This document shows, in pieces, positions 7,340 to 13,986 of a stretch of 17,027 nt of DNA. The DNA is from CAZDYI01 sp964509765 (lineage in GTDB: Bacteria; Pseudomonadota; Gammaproteobacteria; Tethybacterales; Tethybacteraceae). How positions within the stretch are numbered: position 1 is the stretch's first letter; every line of letters begins with the position of its first letter. A program made the translations under genes and the position numbers. The DNA lies in assembly GCA_964509765.1 (NCBI GenBank), contig CAZDYI010000121.1, positions 1 to 17,027 on the forward strand. The letters are read 5' to 3'. The notes beneath the pieces were generated by a model, which saw only the letters and a program-made list of their open reading frames with translations, was not told the origin of the DNA and made no database searches.

Positions 7340-9333
7340 CTCACCTTGGCGCCGGCGGGCACGGACGGGTCGGCCTCGAGCACTGCAAGCTTCCCGTCCG
7401 GCCCCTCCGCGGCGAGAGCCATGCCCTCCGAGGTTCCGAAGCGCATCTTGCGCGGCGCGAGGTTCGCGCAGACGACGATCCTCTTTCCAACGAGCGAGTC
7501 CGGCTCGGCGTGGCCCTTGATGCCGGCGAAGATCGTCCTCGCGTCGTCCCCGCCGAGGCTCACCCGCAGCCGCAGCAGGCGGTCCGAGCCCTCGACCTCG
7601 CCCGCCTCGAGCACCTCGGCGACGCGCAGCTGCACCTTGGCGAAGTCGTCGATGCCGATCTTCCCGCCTTCGTCCGCGGCGCCCTTTTCCATGTTGGCGG
7701 CCAGCAGCCTGTTGACGTCCTTTTCGGTCACCCGCGCCGCGAGGTGCCTGAACCTGCCGAGCTCGTGCCCGCCGCCGAGCCGCGATCCGAGCGAGGCCCA
7801 GTCCAGCTCGCCGCCGGCGAGGTACTCCTCGGCCGCCTGCGCGAAGCGCGGCATCATCGGCTTCACGCATGCCGCGAGCACCCTGAAGTCCTCGATCGCC
7901 GCAGAGCAGACCGTGTGGAGCTCGGCGCGCCTCGAGTCGTCGCCCGCCATCTCCCAGGGCCGCGCATGCTCCAGGGCGCGGTTGACCTTCTCGGCCTGCG
8001 CCATCACCTCGCGGGCGACCTCGCCGTAGCGGCGGCGCTCGTAGTTGTCGGCGACGGCGCCGACGTCGATGTCGGTCCACGGCTCGGCGGGGCCGATTTT
8101 GTTGCCGAAGGACTTGCGCAGGATCTTCGCCACGCGGCTCGGGATGTTCGCGAGCTTGCCGACGAGGTCCGAGTTGACCCTGTTGACGAAGTCGCCCATG
8201 TGCAGGTCGACGTCCTCGATCCTGTCGTTGAGCTTCGACGCGACGTAGTAGCGGAACCAGTCGGGGTCCAGCTTCAGCTTCAGGTAGCTGGCCGCGGTGA
8301 TGAACGTCCCCTTCGACTTCGACATCTTCGCGCCGTTGACCGTCAAAAAGCCGTGGATGAAAAGCCGCGTGGGCGTGCGGTACCCCGCGGAGTCGAGCAT
8401 CGCCGGCCAGAACAGGCCGTGGAAGTTCATGATGTCTTTGCCGATGAAGTGGTAGACCTCCGCGTCGCTGTCCTTGTCCCAGTAGGAGCCGAAGTCGACC
8501 CCCTCGCGCTCGCACAGGACCTTGAAGCTTGCCATGTACCCGATCGGCGCGTCCAGCCAGACGTAGAAGAACTTGTCCTCCTCGCCCGGGATCCGAAAGC
8601 CGAAGTACGGCGCGTTGCGGGAGATGTCCCAGTCCTTGAGCCCGTCGGCGAACCACTCTGAAAGCTTGCGCCGGGCCTCGGGCTGCAGCCGCGGGCCCGG
8701 GCCCGGGCCGGGGTCCTCCTCCGCGATCCACTCCTTCAGGAAGCCGGACCTCTTGTTGACCGCGAAGAAGTACTGGCTTGACTTGCGCACCTCGAGCTTC
8801 GCGCCGGAGATAGCCGAGCGCGGGTCCCTGAGGTCCGTCGCGTGGTAGGTCGCCCCGCAGGAGTCGCAGTTGTCGCCCGGCTGGTCCTCGGCCCCGCACG
8901 ACGGGCAGGTCCCCCGCACGTAGCGGTCGGCGAGGAACTGCTTGCGCGTCGGGTCGTAGAGCTGGTCGACCTCGCGCTGCTCGATCAGCCCCCCCTCGCT
9001 CAGCCTGGAGAAGATGTGCTCGGCCAGCCCGCGGTTCTCCTCCGAGTGCGTCGAGTGGTAGCTGTCGAAGCCGACGCCGAAGCCGGCGAAGTCGGCCTCG
9101 TGCTCCTTCTGCATCCTTCCGACGAGCTCCTCGGGGCTGACGCCTTGGCGCTCGGCCTCGAGCATGATCGGCGTGCCGTGGGCGTCGTCGGCGCAGACGA
9201 AGTGGATCTCGGCGCCGCGCATCCGCATCGCGCGCACCCAGGTGTCGGCCTGCACGTACTCGACCAGGTGGCCGATGTGGATCGGCCCGTTGGCGTACGG
9301 CAGGGCCGCGGTTACGAGGATGCGGCGCGACAT
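7336..9333 (-). CDS. metG: Methionyl-tRNA synthetase
   Basis: A 665-residue class I aminoacyl-tRNA synthetase charging tRNA-Met, close in length and order to E. coli MetG (about 677). It shows the HIGH signature as HIGH itself (19-22) and a zinc knuckle with C143, C146, C156 and C159. WLDAPIGYM (259-267) is also present, as is KMSKS (336-340). A C-terminal EMAP/Trbp111-like tRNA-binding and dimerisation domain occupies roughly the last 105 residues (FAKVQLRVAEVLEA onward). The ATG at 9331-9333 starts directly on the catalytic core strand. A PGPGPGPR run (208-215) comes from a GGGCCC tandem repeat in DNA. The stop overlaps the TTG of the ATP-grasp gene, which is unusual for metG. About 104 bases separate it from the peroxiredoxin gene. 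Confidence 0.97.
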   Translation of the reverse strand: MSRRILVTAALPYANGPIHIGHLVEYVQADTWVRAMRMRGAEIHFVCADDAHGTPIMLEAERQGVSPEELVGRMQKEHEADFAGFGVGFDSYHSTHSEENRGLAEHIFSRLSEGGLIEQREVDQLYDPTRKQFLADRYVRGTCPSCGAEDQPGDNCDSCGATYHATDLRDPRSAISGAKLEVRKSSQYFFAVNKRSGFLKEWIAEEDPGPGPGPRLQPEARRKLSEWFADGLKDWDISRNAPYFGFRIPGEEDKFFYVWLDAPIGYMASFKVLCEREGVDFGSYWDKDSDAEVYHFIGKDIMNFHGLFWPAMLDSAGYRTPTRLFIHGFLTVNGAKMSKSKGTFITAASYLKLKLDPDWFRYYVASKLNDRIEDVDLHMGDFVNRVNSDLVGKLANIPSRVAKILRKSFGNKIGPAEPWTDIDVGAVADNYERRRYGEVAREVMAQAEKVNRALEHARPWEMAGDDSRRAELHTVCSAAIEDFRVLAACVKPMMPRFAQAAEEYLAGGELDWASLGSRLGGGHELGRFRHLAARVTEKDVNRLLAANMEKGAADEGGKIGIDDFAKVQLRVAEVLEAGEVEGSDRLLRLRVSLGGDDARTIFAGIKGHAEPDSLVGKRIVVCANLAPRKMRFGTSEGMALAAEGPDGKLAVLEADPSVPAGAKVS
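8693..8709. repeat. GGGCCC tandem repeat inside metG
   Basis: Two full GGGCCC units plus five bases of a third run without interruption. Read in metG they encode Pro-Gly alternation at residues 208-214, in the stretch before the QPEARRKLSEWF helix. Gain or loss of a 6-base unit would keep the frame, so length variation here should be tolerated. Confidence 0.8.
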
Positions 9334-9415
9334 CGGCTTCTGCGGGCGGGGCTCAGCGGCGCCCTTGCGGGCATCCGTCGTGACGGCTCAAGGGACAGCG
9401 CGCAAGCCATGGGTT

Positions 9416-9432
9416 CGGCGCCGGCGGCGCCG
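9416..9432. other. Perfect 7-base inverted repeat in the peroxiredoxin-metG gap
   Basis: CGGCGCC (9416-9422) and GGCGCCG (9426-9432) pair around a 3-base loop, just after the peroxiredoxin stop on the minus strand. It could slow transcription or protect an mRNA end. It has no T tract on either side, so I do not call it an intrinsic terminator. The remainder of the 104-base gap (9334-9437) shows no clear promoter. Confidence 0.4.
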
Positions 9433-9437
9433 GGCGT

Positions 9438-9929
9438 TCAGCCCCTGTCGGACTCCTGGAGCCTCTGCACGCCCGACAGCAGCGAGGCGAAGTCGCGCCG
9501 GACCTTGGGTGGGTACGCCTCGAGCATGCGCACCGTGCGGTCCGGGTCGATCACGTAGGTGGTGCGCACCGCGAGGTCCTTGATCGCCTCGGGATGGATC
9601 ATCCCGTACATCCCCGCGACCTTGCCCTCGGGGTCGGAGATCTGGGTCAGCCTGTCGGTCGGGCAGGCCTCCCCCTCGGCCAGCTCCTCGCCGAACCTGC
9701 GCTGGTCGTCGACGGTGTCGAGCGAGAGCGCTGCCAGCCTGATGCCGCTCTTGTCGAAGCCGTCCCGGAGCCGCGCCACGTCGACGAGCTCGCTGCCGCA
9801 GACCGAGGTGAACGCCTTCGGGTACGAGAACAGGACGCCCCAGCGCTCGCCGAGCCAGTCGTGGAAGCGGAGCTCGCCCTCGGTCGAGTCCGCGGTGAAG
9901 TCGGGGGCCTTCTCGCCGAGCTTCAGCAT
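9438..9929 (-). CDS. Peroxiredoxin, short AhpC/Prx6-like form
   Basis: A 163-residue thioredoxin-fold peroxidase, expected to reduce hydrogen peroxide and organic hydroperoxides in the cytoplasm. The active site YPKAFTSVC fits the peroxiredoxin pattern P-x3-T/S-x2-C, with peroxidatic Cys44 and the conserved Arg122 in VRTTYVIDP. The stretch ISDPEGKVAGMYGMIHPEA (97-115) is of Prx6/1-Cys type. Two features differ from standard Prx6. The protein stops at QRLQESDRG, where typical members continue with a C-terminal arm of about 50 residues. An additional Cys89 sits in an EACPTDRL insert. The sequence after the active cysteine, GSELVD, replaces the common TTEL. The ATG at 9927-9929 follows the ispD stop by 12 bases. 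Whether Cys89 acts as a resolving cysteine cannot be told from sequence. Confidence 0.88.
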   Translation of the reverse strand: MLKLGEKAPDFTADSTEGELRFHDWLGERWGVLFSYPKAFTSVCGSELVDVARLRDGFDKSGIRLAALSLDTVDDQRRFGEELAEGEACPTDRLTQISDPEGKVAGMYGMIHPEAIKDLAVRTTYVIDPDRTVRMLEAYPPKVRRDFASLLSGVQRLQESDRG

Positions 9930-9934
9930 GACGG

Positions 9935-9946
9935 CCCGATTCTATT
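9935..9946 (-). promoter_or_regulatory. TAGAATCGGG element before the peroxiredoxin gene (possible -10)
   Basis: On the minus strand AATAGAATCGGG spans the TAG stop of ispD and ends 5 bases before the peroxiredoxin ATG. It is identical over 12 bases to the element at 3865-3876. TAGAAT resembles a -10 hexamer, but no good -35 is visible. It could allow a stress gene to be transcribed separately from ispD, as a nearly leaderless message. Confidence 0.3.
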
Positions 9947-10625
9947 TCCCGCCCGCCAGAAGGGCCGCGACGACCGCGAGGTCGCCCGGGTAGGTGAGCT
10001 TGGGGTTGGGGTGCGCCGCCTCGACGAGCAGCGGCGGGCGGCCCTCCCTCTCGAGGGCCTCGGCCTCGTCGGTCGCGTCGCCGTGCCTCTCGAGCGCCTC
10101 GATGAGCATGCCGCACTCGGCCACCTGCGGGGTCTGCGCGAGGAACATCCCCTCGCGCGGAACGGTTTCGGCCACGCTGCCTCCCTCCCCCCTCTTGAGC
10201 GTGTCCGGCACCCGCGCCGCAAGCAGGGCCGGCCGCCCTTTTGCCTCCGCGGCGTCGAGCAGCCTGCGCAGGTCGTCGGGATGCAGGCAGGGCCGGACAG
10301 CGTCCTGGACCGCGACCCACGCGGCGCCTGCGTCGCGCGCGATTTTCGCCGCGGCAAGGACTGTGAGCGCGCGCGTCGTGCCGCCGCAGCGGTGCACGCG
10401 GACCCTTTCCGCCTGTTCGGCGCCAAGCGTCGACCCGATGACGGAGGCGTCGGCGCCGGCTGCAACGGCGACGTGGACCGCCTCCACCCGCCCGTCGGCG
10501 AGCAGCGCAGCGACCGAGTGGTCGACCACGGGGCGGCCGGCGACCTGCAGCAGGTGCTTTTCCGGCTTGCCGCCGAAGCGCGTGCCGCTGCCTGCGGCGG
10601 GAACGATGCCGTGGACGGGACCCAT
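9942..10625 (-). CDS. ispD: 2-C-methyl-D-erythritol 4-phosphate cytidylyltransferase
   Basis: A 227-residue enzyme transferring CMP from CTP to methylerythritol 4-phosphate, the third step of the MEP isoprenoid pathway. The N-terminal nucleotide loop is IVPAAGSGTRFGGKPEKHLL (about 6-25), with the arginine and lysine of the family pattern. Other hallmarks are VQDAVRPCL, DTLKR, the REGMFLAQTPQ stretch, ATDEAEALE and PNPKLTYPGDL near the C-terminus, covering the expected CTP- and MEP-binding residues. The length is typical of the family (225-236). I chose ATG at 10623-10625, which places the glycine-rich loop at the N-terminus; the frame stays open upstream, but that extension has no family similarity. 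It diverges from ubiB, which acts downstream in the use of isoprenoids. No ispF is next to it. Some motif residues (PEKHLL for PKQYL, QDAV for HDAA) are divergent. Confidence 0.93.
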   Translation of the reverse strand: MGPVHGIVPAAGSGTRFGGKPEKHLLQVAGRPVVDHSVAALLADGRVEAVHVAVAAGADASVIGSTLGAEQAERVRVHRCGGTTRALTVLAAAKIARDAGAAWVAVQDAVRPCLHPDDLRRLLDAAEAKGRPALLAARVPDTLKRGEGGSVAETVPREGMFLAQTPQVAECGMLIEALERHGDATDEAEALEREGRPPLLVEAAHPNPKLTYPGDLAVVAALLAGGK

Positions 10626-10719
10626 CGCAGGACGGATAAAATTATTGCACGGCCCACGGCCGGTTGCCGGGAGCGACGCGCGGCAACGCGGGCGGCCTGC
10701 GGCATTGAGAGCCCTCTCG
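10626..10719. promoter_or_regulatory. Divergent ispD/ubiB promoter region
   Basis: This 94-base gap separates two outward-reading genes and contains the window's clearest AT-rich island outside genes, GATAAAATTATT at 10635-10646. On the plus strand TAAAAT (10637-10642) could serve as -10, with TGGACG (10612-10617) as a poor -35 at 19 bases. On the minus strand AATAAT or TAATTT within the same island could serve ispD. Exact start sites cannot be assigned by eye. A palindromic TGAGAGCCCTCTCGA-like stretch lies immediately before the ubiB ATG. Confidence 0.45.
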
Positions 10720-12228
10720 ATGAACGTCTTTCGCCTGTTCACGATCATCTTCACGACGATCCGCTTCGGTCTCGACGAGATCGTTGTCCGATCCTTCGCG
10801 CCGCGCGGATTCGCGCGCTTCTGGCTCGCGCTGATGTTCTGGCGGCCGCTGTTTAGGCCGCGCGCCGTGCGGCTGCGTGCGGCGCTCGAGTCGCTCGGGC
10901 CGATTTTCGTGAAGTTCGGCCAGGTCCTGTCGACCAGGCAGGATATCCTTCCCGCCGACGTCGCCGCCGAGCTCAGCGCGCTGCAGGACCGGGTCGCGCC
11001 GCAGCCGTTTCCCGAGATCCGCGCGGCGATCCAGGCATCCTACGACGTCCCGGTAGAGGAGGTCTTCGAGAGCCTCGACGAGGCCCCGCTCGGCTCCGCG
11101 TCGGTCGCCCAGGTGCACAGCGGCAGGCTCGCCGGCGGTGAGGTCGTCGCGGTCAAGGTCCTGCGGCCGGGCATTCACCACCAGATCGCGCGCGACCTCG
11201 CGCTGATGCGCTCGTTCGCGTCGCTCATCGAGTGGGCGGTCGGCGGCCTGCGCCGGCTGCGGCTCACGGAGATCGTCGCCGAGTTCCACAGCACCCTGTC
11301 GCAGGAGACCGACCTGCTCAGCGAGGCCGCGAGCTGCAACCAGATCGGGCGCAACTTCGCAGACGAGAAGCGCTACCGGGTCCCGAAGGTGGTCTGGGCG
11401 CACTGCACACGCGAGGTGATGGTCATGGAGCTGCTCGAGGGAACGCCGGTCGACCAGGCCGACGACCTGAAGAAGGCGAATGTCGACCTCGAGGCCCTGG
11501 CGCTGACCGGGATCGAGGTGTTCTTCACCCAGGTCTTCCGCGACAGCTTCTTCCACGCCGACATGCACCCGGGCAACCTGCTCGTCGACGGCGAGGGCAG
11601 GCTCGTCGCCCTCGACTTCGGCATCATGGGAACGCTCACCGACTTCGACAAGGAGTACATCGGCGCGAACTTCCTCGCGTTCTTCAACCGCGACTACCGC
11701 AAGGTCGCGGTGATGCACATCGAGGCCGGCTGGATACCGGCGGACACCTCGGTGCCGCAGTTCGAGGCCGCGATCCGCGCGGTGTGCGAGCCTATCTTCG
11801 CGAGGCCCGTCATCGAGATCTCCTTCGCGCGGCTGCTGCTGCAGCTGCTGAACGTCGCGCGGAGATTCAGCGTCAACGTCCAGCCGCAGCTGATGCTGCT
11901 GCAGAAGACCCTGCTGAACATCGAGGGGATCGGCAGGCAGCTAGCGCCGCACCTGGACCTGTGGAAGGGCGCGAAGCCGATCCTCGAGGAGTGGGCCAGG
12001 GAGCGCTCCTCGCCCAAGCGGTTCGCGTCGATGGTGACCGACAGCGCGCCGGCGATAGCGTCGATCCTGCCGGAGATACCCGTCGCGCTGCGCTACGCCC
12101 TGCGCCGGGCGCGGAGCGACGAGCCGCGGCTCGAGCGCGAGGTCGAGCGGCTGAGGTCCGCGACGAGGTCGCTGTGGCTCGCGCTTGCGGTCACCGCGGG
12201 CGCCGTCCTGCTCCTCTGGCTGGGCTGA
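10720..12228 (+). CDS. ubiB: UbiB family atypical kinase/ATPase of ubiquinone biosynthesis
   Basis: A 502-residue member of the ABC1/ADCK/UbiB protein kinase-like family, required for ubiquinone synthesis. It is thought to act as an ATPase at the inner membrane, aiding the Ubi complex or lipid intermediates. Family marks are KFGQVLSTRQDILP (65-78, the KxGQ extension), the alanine-rich nucleotide loop APLGSASVAQVH (122-133), a candidate ATP lysine in VAVKVLRPG (K146), ETDLLSEAA (196-204), the catalytic-loop equivalent HADMHPGN (279-286) and DFG (299-301). One membrane segment ends the protein (LALAVTAGAVLLLWLG). The ATG at 10720 gives the usual UbiB N-terminus; the open frame upstream is antisense to ispD. 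hemC begins 7 bases after the stop, which suggests co-transcription of quinone and haem genes. Confidence 0.95.
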   Translation: MNVFRLFTIIFTTIRFGLDEIVVRSFAPRGFARFWLALMFWRPLFRPRAVRLRAALESLGPIFVKFGQVLSTRQDILPADVAAELSALQDRVAPQPFPEIRAAIQASYDVPVEEVFESLDEAPLGSASVAQVHSGRLAGGEVVAVKVLRPGIHHQIARDLALMRSFASLIEWAVGGLRRLRLTEIVAEFHSTLSQETDLLSEAASCNQIGRNFADEKRYRVPKVVWAHCTREVMVMELLEGTPVDQADDLKKANVDLEALALTGIEVFFTQVFRDSFFHADMHPGNLLVDGEGRLVALDFGIMGTLTDFDKEYIGANFLAFFNRDYRKVAVMHIEAGWIPADTSVPQFEAAIRAVCEPIFARPVIEISFARLLLQLLNVARRFSVNVQPQLMLLQKTLLNIEGIGRQLAPHLDLWKGAKPILEEWARERSSPKRFASMVTDSAPAIASILPEIPVALRYALRRARSDEPRLEREVERLRSATRSLWLALAVTAGAVLLLWLG

Positions 12229-12235
12229 ACGGCTG

Positions 12236-13141
12236 ATGGGCAAGGCGCTGCGCGTCGCGACGCGGCGCAGCGAGCTGGCCGTGGCGCAGGCGCAGATGGC
12301 GGCGAGGGCCCTCGAGGATAGGCACCCCGGCCTCGCGGTGGAGCTCGTCGAGGTGGTTTCCGAGGGCGACAGGGTTTCCGGCGGGATCTCTGAAGCGGGC
12401 GGCAAGGACCTGTTCGTCGGCGCGCTGCGCAAGGCAGTGGCCGCAGGCGAGGCGGACTGCGCGTGCCACTCACTCAAGGACGTCGGGCTGGACACGGGAG
12501 CTTTCGTCCTAGCGGCGATGCTGCCGCGCGCCGACCCCCGCGACGCGCTCGTCGGCCTCGGCCTCCGGGAGCTCGCCGGGATGGATTCGCCGTCGGTCGC
12601 GACTTCGAGCCCGCGGCGCGCGGGCCAGCTGTCGTGCGAGGTACCGAACGCAAGGGCGGAGGCGATCCGCGGCAACGTCGGCACCAGGCTCGCTATGCTC
12701 GACGGAGGGGCAGCCGACGCGCTCCTGCTTGCGTGTGCGGGCCTGGACCGCCTCGGGCTCGGAGGCAGGATCGCGGAGCGGCTGGACCCGGACAGGTTCG
12801 TCCCCGCGCCGTGCCAGGGAACGGTCGCGCTCGAGTGCCTCGGCGACGACGCGCAGACCAGGTCCCTGCTCCTTGCTGCGGACGACGCGAAGGCAAGGCT
12901 GGCGGCCGAGGCGGAAAGAAACTGCGCGAGGGAGGTCGGCGCCGACTGCGACGCGCCGCTCGGGGCGCTGGCCGCGGTTGCCGATGATGGTAAGATAACC
13001 GCAACCTGTTCACTTGCCCACCGCGGGATGAAGGCTGTCGGGGTCGCATCCGGACATGACGCGGAGGAAACCGGAAGAATCGCTGCACAACGGATGCTGG
13101 ACTCCGGCGGAGACGGAATCGACTGGAGCGCCCCTTACTGA
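12236..13141 (+). CDS. hemC: Hydroxymethylbilane synthase (porphobilinogen deaminase)
   Basis: A 301-residue enzyme that polymerises four porphobilinogens into hydroxymethylbilane. Catalytic features of the family are recognisable: RVATRRSELAVAQ (6-18), HSLKDV (78-83, with the catalytic Asp82), TSSPRRAGQL (123-132), RGNVGTRL (145-152) and Cys238 in GADCDAPLG, the expected attachment point of the dipyrromethane cofactor. The ATG at 12236 follows ubiB closely, and the frame upstream of it has no similarity. The sequence is noticeably divergent. TSSPRR replaces TSSLRR, the common KDVP lacks its proline, and PAPCQGTVALECL replaces PAVGQGALGIEC. All charged residues expected in the active site appear retained, so I judge it functional. 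hemD follows. Confidence 0.93.
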   Translation: MGKALRVATRRSELAVAQAQMAARALEDRHPGLAVELVEVVSEGDRVSGGISEAGGKDLFVGALRKAVAAGEADCACHSLKDVGLDTGAFVLAAMLPRADPRDALVGLGLRELAGMDSPSVATSSPRRAGQLSCEVPNARAEAIRGNVGTRLAMLDGGAADALLLACAGLDRLGLGGRIAERLDPDRFVPAPCQGTVALECLGDDAQTRSLLLAADDAKARLAAEAERNCAREVGADCDAPLGALAAVADDGKITATCSLAHRGMKAVGVASGHDAEETGRIAAQRMLDSGGDGIDWSAPY

Positions 13142-13157
13142 CCTGGAAGTGCATGCC

Positions 13158-13167
13158 GTGTCGACAC
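13158..13167. other. 10-base palindrome GTGTCGACAC before hemD
   Basis: A perfect palindrome occupies the hemC-hemD gap one base before the hemD ATG. It may be chance, or may mask or shape the translation start. I see no second copy in the window. Confidence 0.3.
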
Positions 13168-13168
13168 C

Positions 13169-13957
13169 ATGGGCGAATCCCTTGTAACGCTTGTCCTGCG
13201 CGACCCGTCGCGCACCGAGGCGGTCCGCGCCCTGATCCGCAAGGAGGGCGGGAGGGCCTTCTCGCAGACCGCGTTCACCTTCGAGACTGCATTCGACTGC
13301 AAGGAGGCAACCGAGTTCCTCAAGAGGCCGGAAAGGTACGACCTCGCAATCTTCGTAAGCCCGCAGGGCGTCGCGTCGATGCGCAAGATCTCGATGCGGG
13401 CCGGCCTCGAGCTTCCGCGCAGGATGCACTGCGCCGGGCCCGGGATTGCCACGCGCAAGGCGCTGCAGGCAGCGGGCTTCTCGAACGTCACCTCGCCGCC
13501 GGGAGTCGGCGACCTCAACGAGCTGCTCCGCGACAGCTCGCTGGGCAGGCTCGCCGGAAAGCGCGTGGCGCTCGTCCAGCGCGAGGGCGCCCCGTCGCGG
13601 GCCCTGAACGAGATCCGCAAGCGCAAGGGCATCCCGGCCGGGATCATGTGCTACAGGCGCCTGAGCAACGAGGGCGGCCTCTGGTCGGACATCGACCCCG
13701 GCCTGCGCGGCGACCTCAACTCGATCATAGCGTTCGACGCCCCCTCCCTCGAGGTGCTCAACAGGTGCGCGGGCGACGACGGCGACAGGGTAAGGAAGAT
13801 GGCCCTCGGCGTCATCCACACTGCCATCGCAGACAAGGCCAGGGAACTGGGCTTTGAAAATATAATTGTTTCCGGGGACAGCAAGCACATGATCCTTCAG
13901 CTGAAGGAAAAGGTGGCAGGGCCAGCCGGGGAGGCGGCTCCCGCGACCGAGGACTGA
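13169..13957 (+). CDS. hemD: Uroporphyrinogen-III synthase
   Basis: A 262-residue protein assigned to HemD, which cyclises hydroxymethylbilane with inversion of ring D. The family is weakly conserved in sequence. Support comes from the FVSPQGVASM segment (about 62-71), CAGPGIATRKALQAAGF (about 88-104), ALVQREGAPSRALNEIR and ending in CYRRL (about 132-160), the late HTAIADKARELGF stretch, and the position between hemC and hemX. The ATG at 13169 is the only reasonable start; the nearest ribosome-site-like sequence (GGAAG at 13145-13149) is rather far upstream, and a 10-base palindrome GTGTCGACAC sits between. The C-terminal 20 residues are Ala/Pro/Gly-rich and beyond the usual fold. The 27-base gap to hemC fits one operon. 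Confidence 0.88.
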   Translation: MGESLVTLVLRDPSRTEAVRALIRKEGGRAFSQTAFTFETAFDCKEATEFLKRPERYDLAIFVSPQGVASMRKISMRAGLELPRRMHCAGPGIATRKALQAAGFSNVTSPPGVGDLNELLRDSSLGRLAGKRVALVQREGAPSRALNEIRKRKGIPAGIMCYRRLSNEGGLWSDIDPGLRGDLNSIIAFDAPSLEVLNRCAGDDGDRVRKMALGVIHTAIADKARELGFENIIVSGDSKHMILQLKEKVAGPAGEAAPATED

Positions 13958-13986
13958 CGGCCACTCAGGGAGGGCATCGACGGAAG

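Noticed and set aside
5987..8661. Large plus-strand open frames opposite the ATP-grasp gene and metG
   Set aside because: Both are antisense to genes with strong motifs and have no signatures of their own.
7340..8899. Long N-terminal extension of the ATP-grasp open frame
   Set aside because: It is the alternate frame of metG, Arg/Gly/Ala-rich with no domain signature. The high G+C content keeps such shadow frames open.
9994..10719. Upstream extension of the ubiB open frame
   Set aside because: It runs antisense through ispD and is Ser/Arg/Thr-rich. The UbiB family N-terminus begins at the ATG at 10720.
10626..10754. Upstream extension of ispD
   Set aside because: It would add 43 residues overlapping the ubiB start. 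IspD proteins begin just before the glycine-rich loop, which matches the ATG at 10623-10625.
13855..13872. AT-rich stretch with TATAAT near the end of hemD
   Set aside because: It encodes ENIIVS within the conserved hemD C-terminal region, and no gene start lies at a suitable distance apart from hemX 115 bases on with no clear -35.
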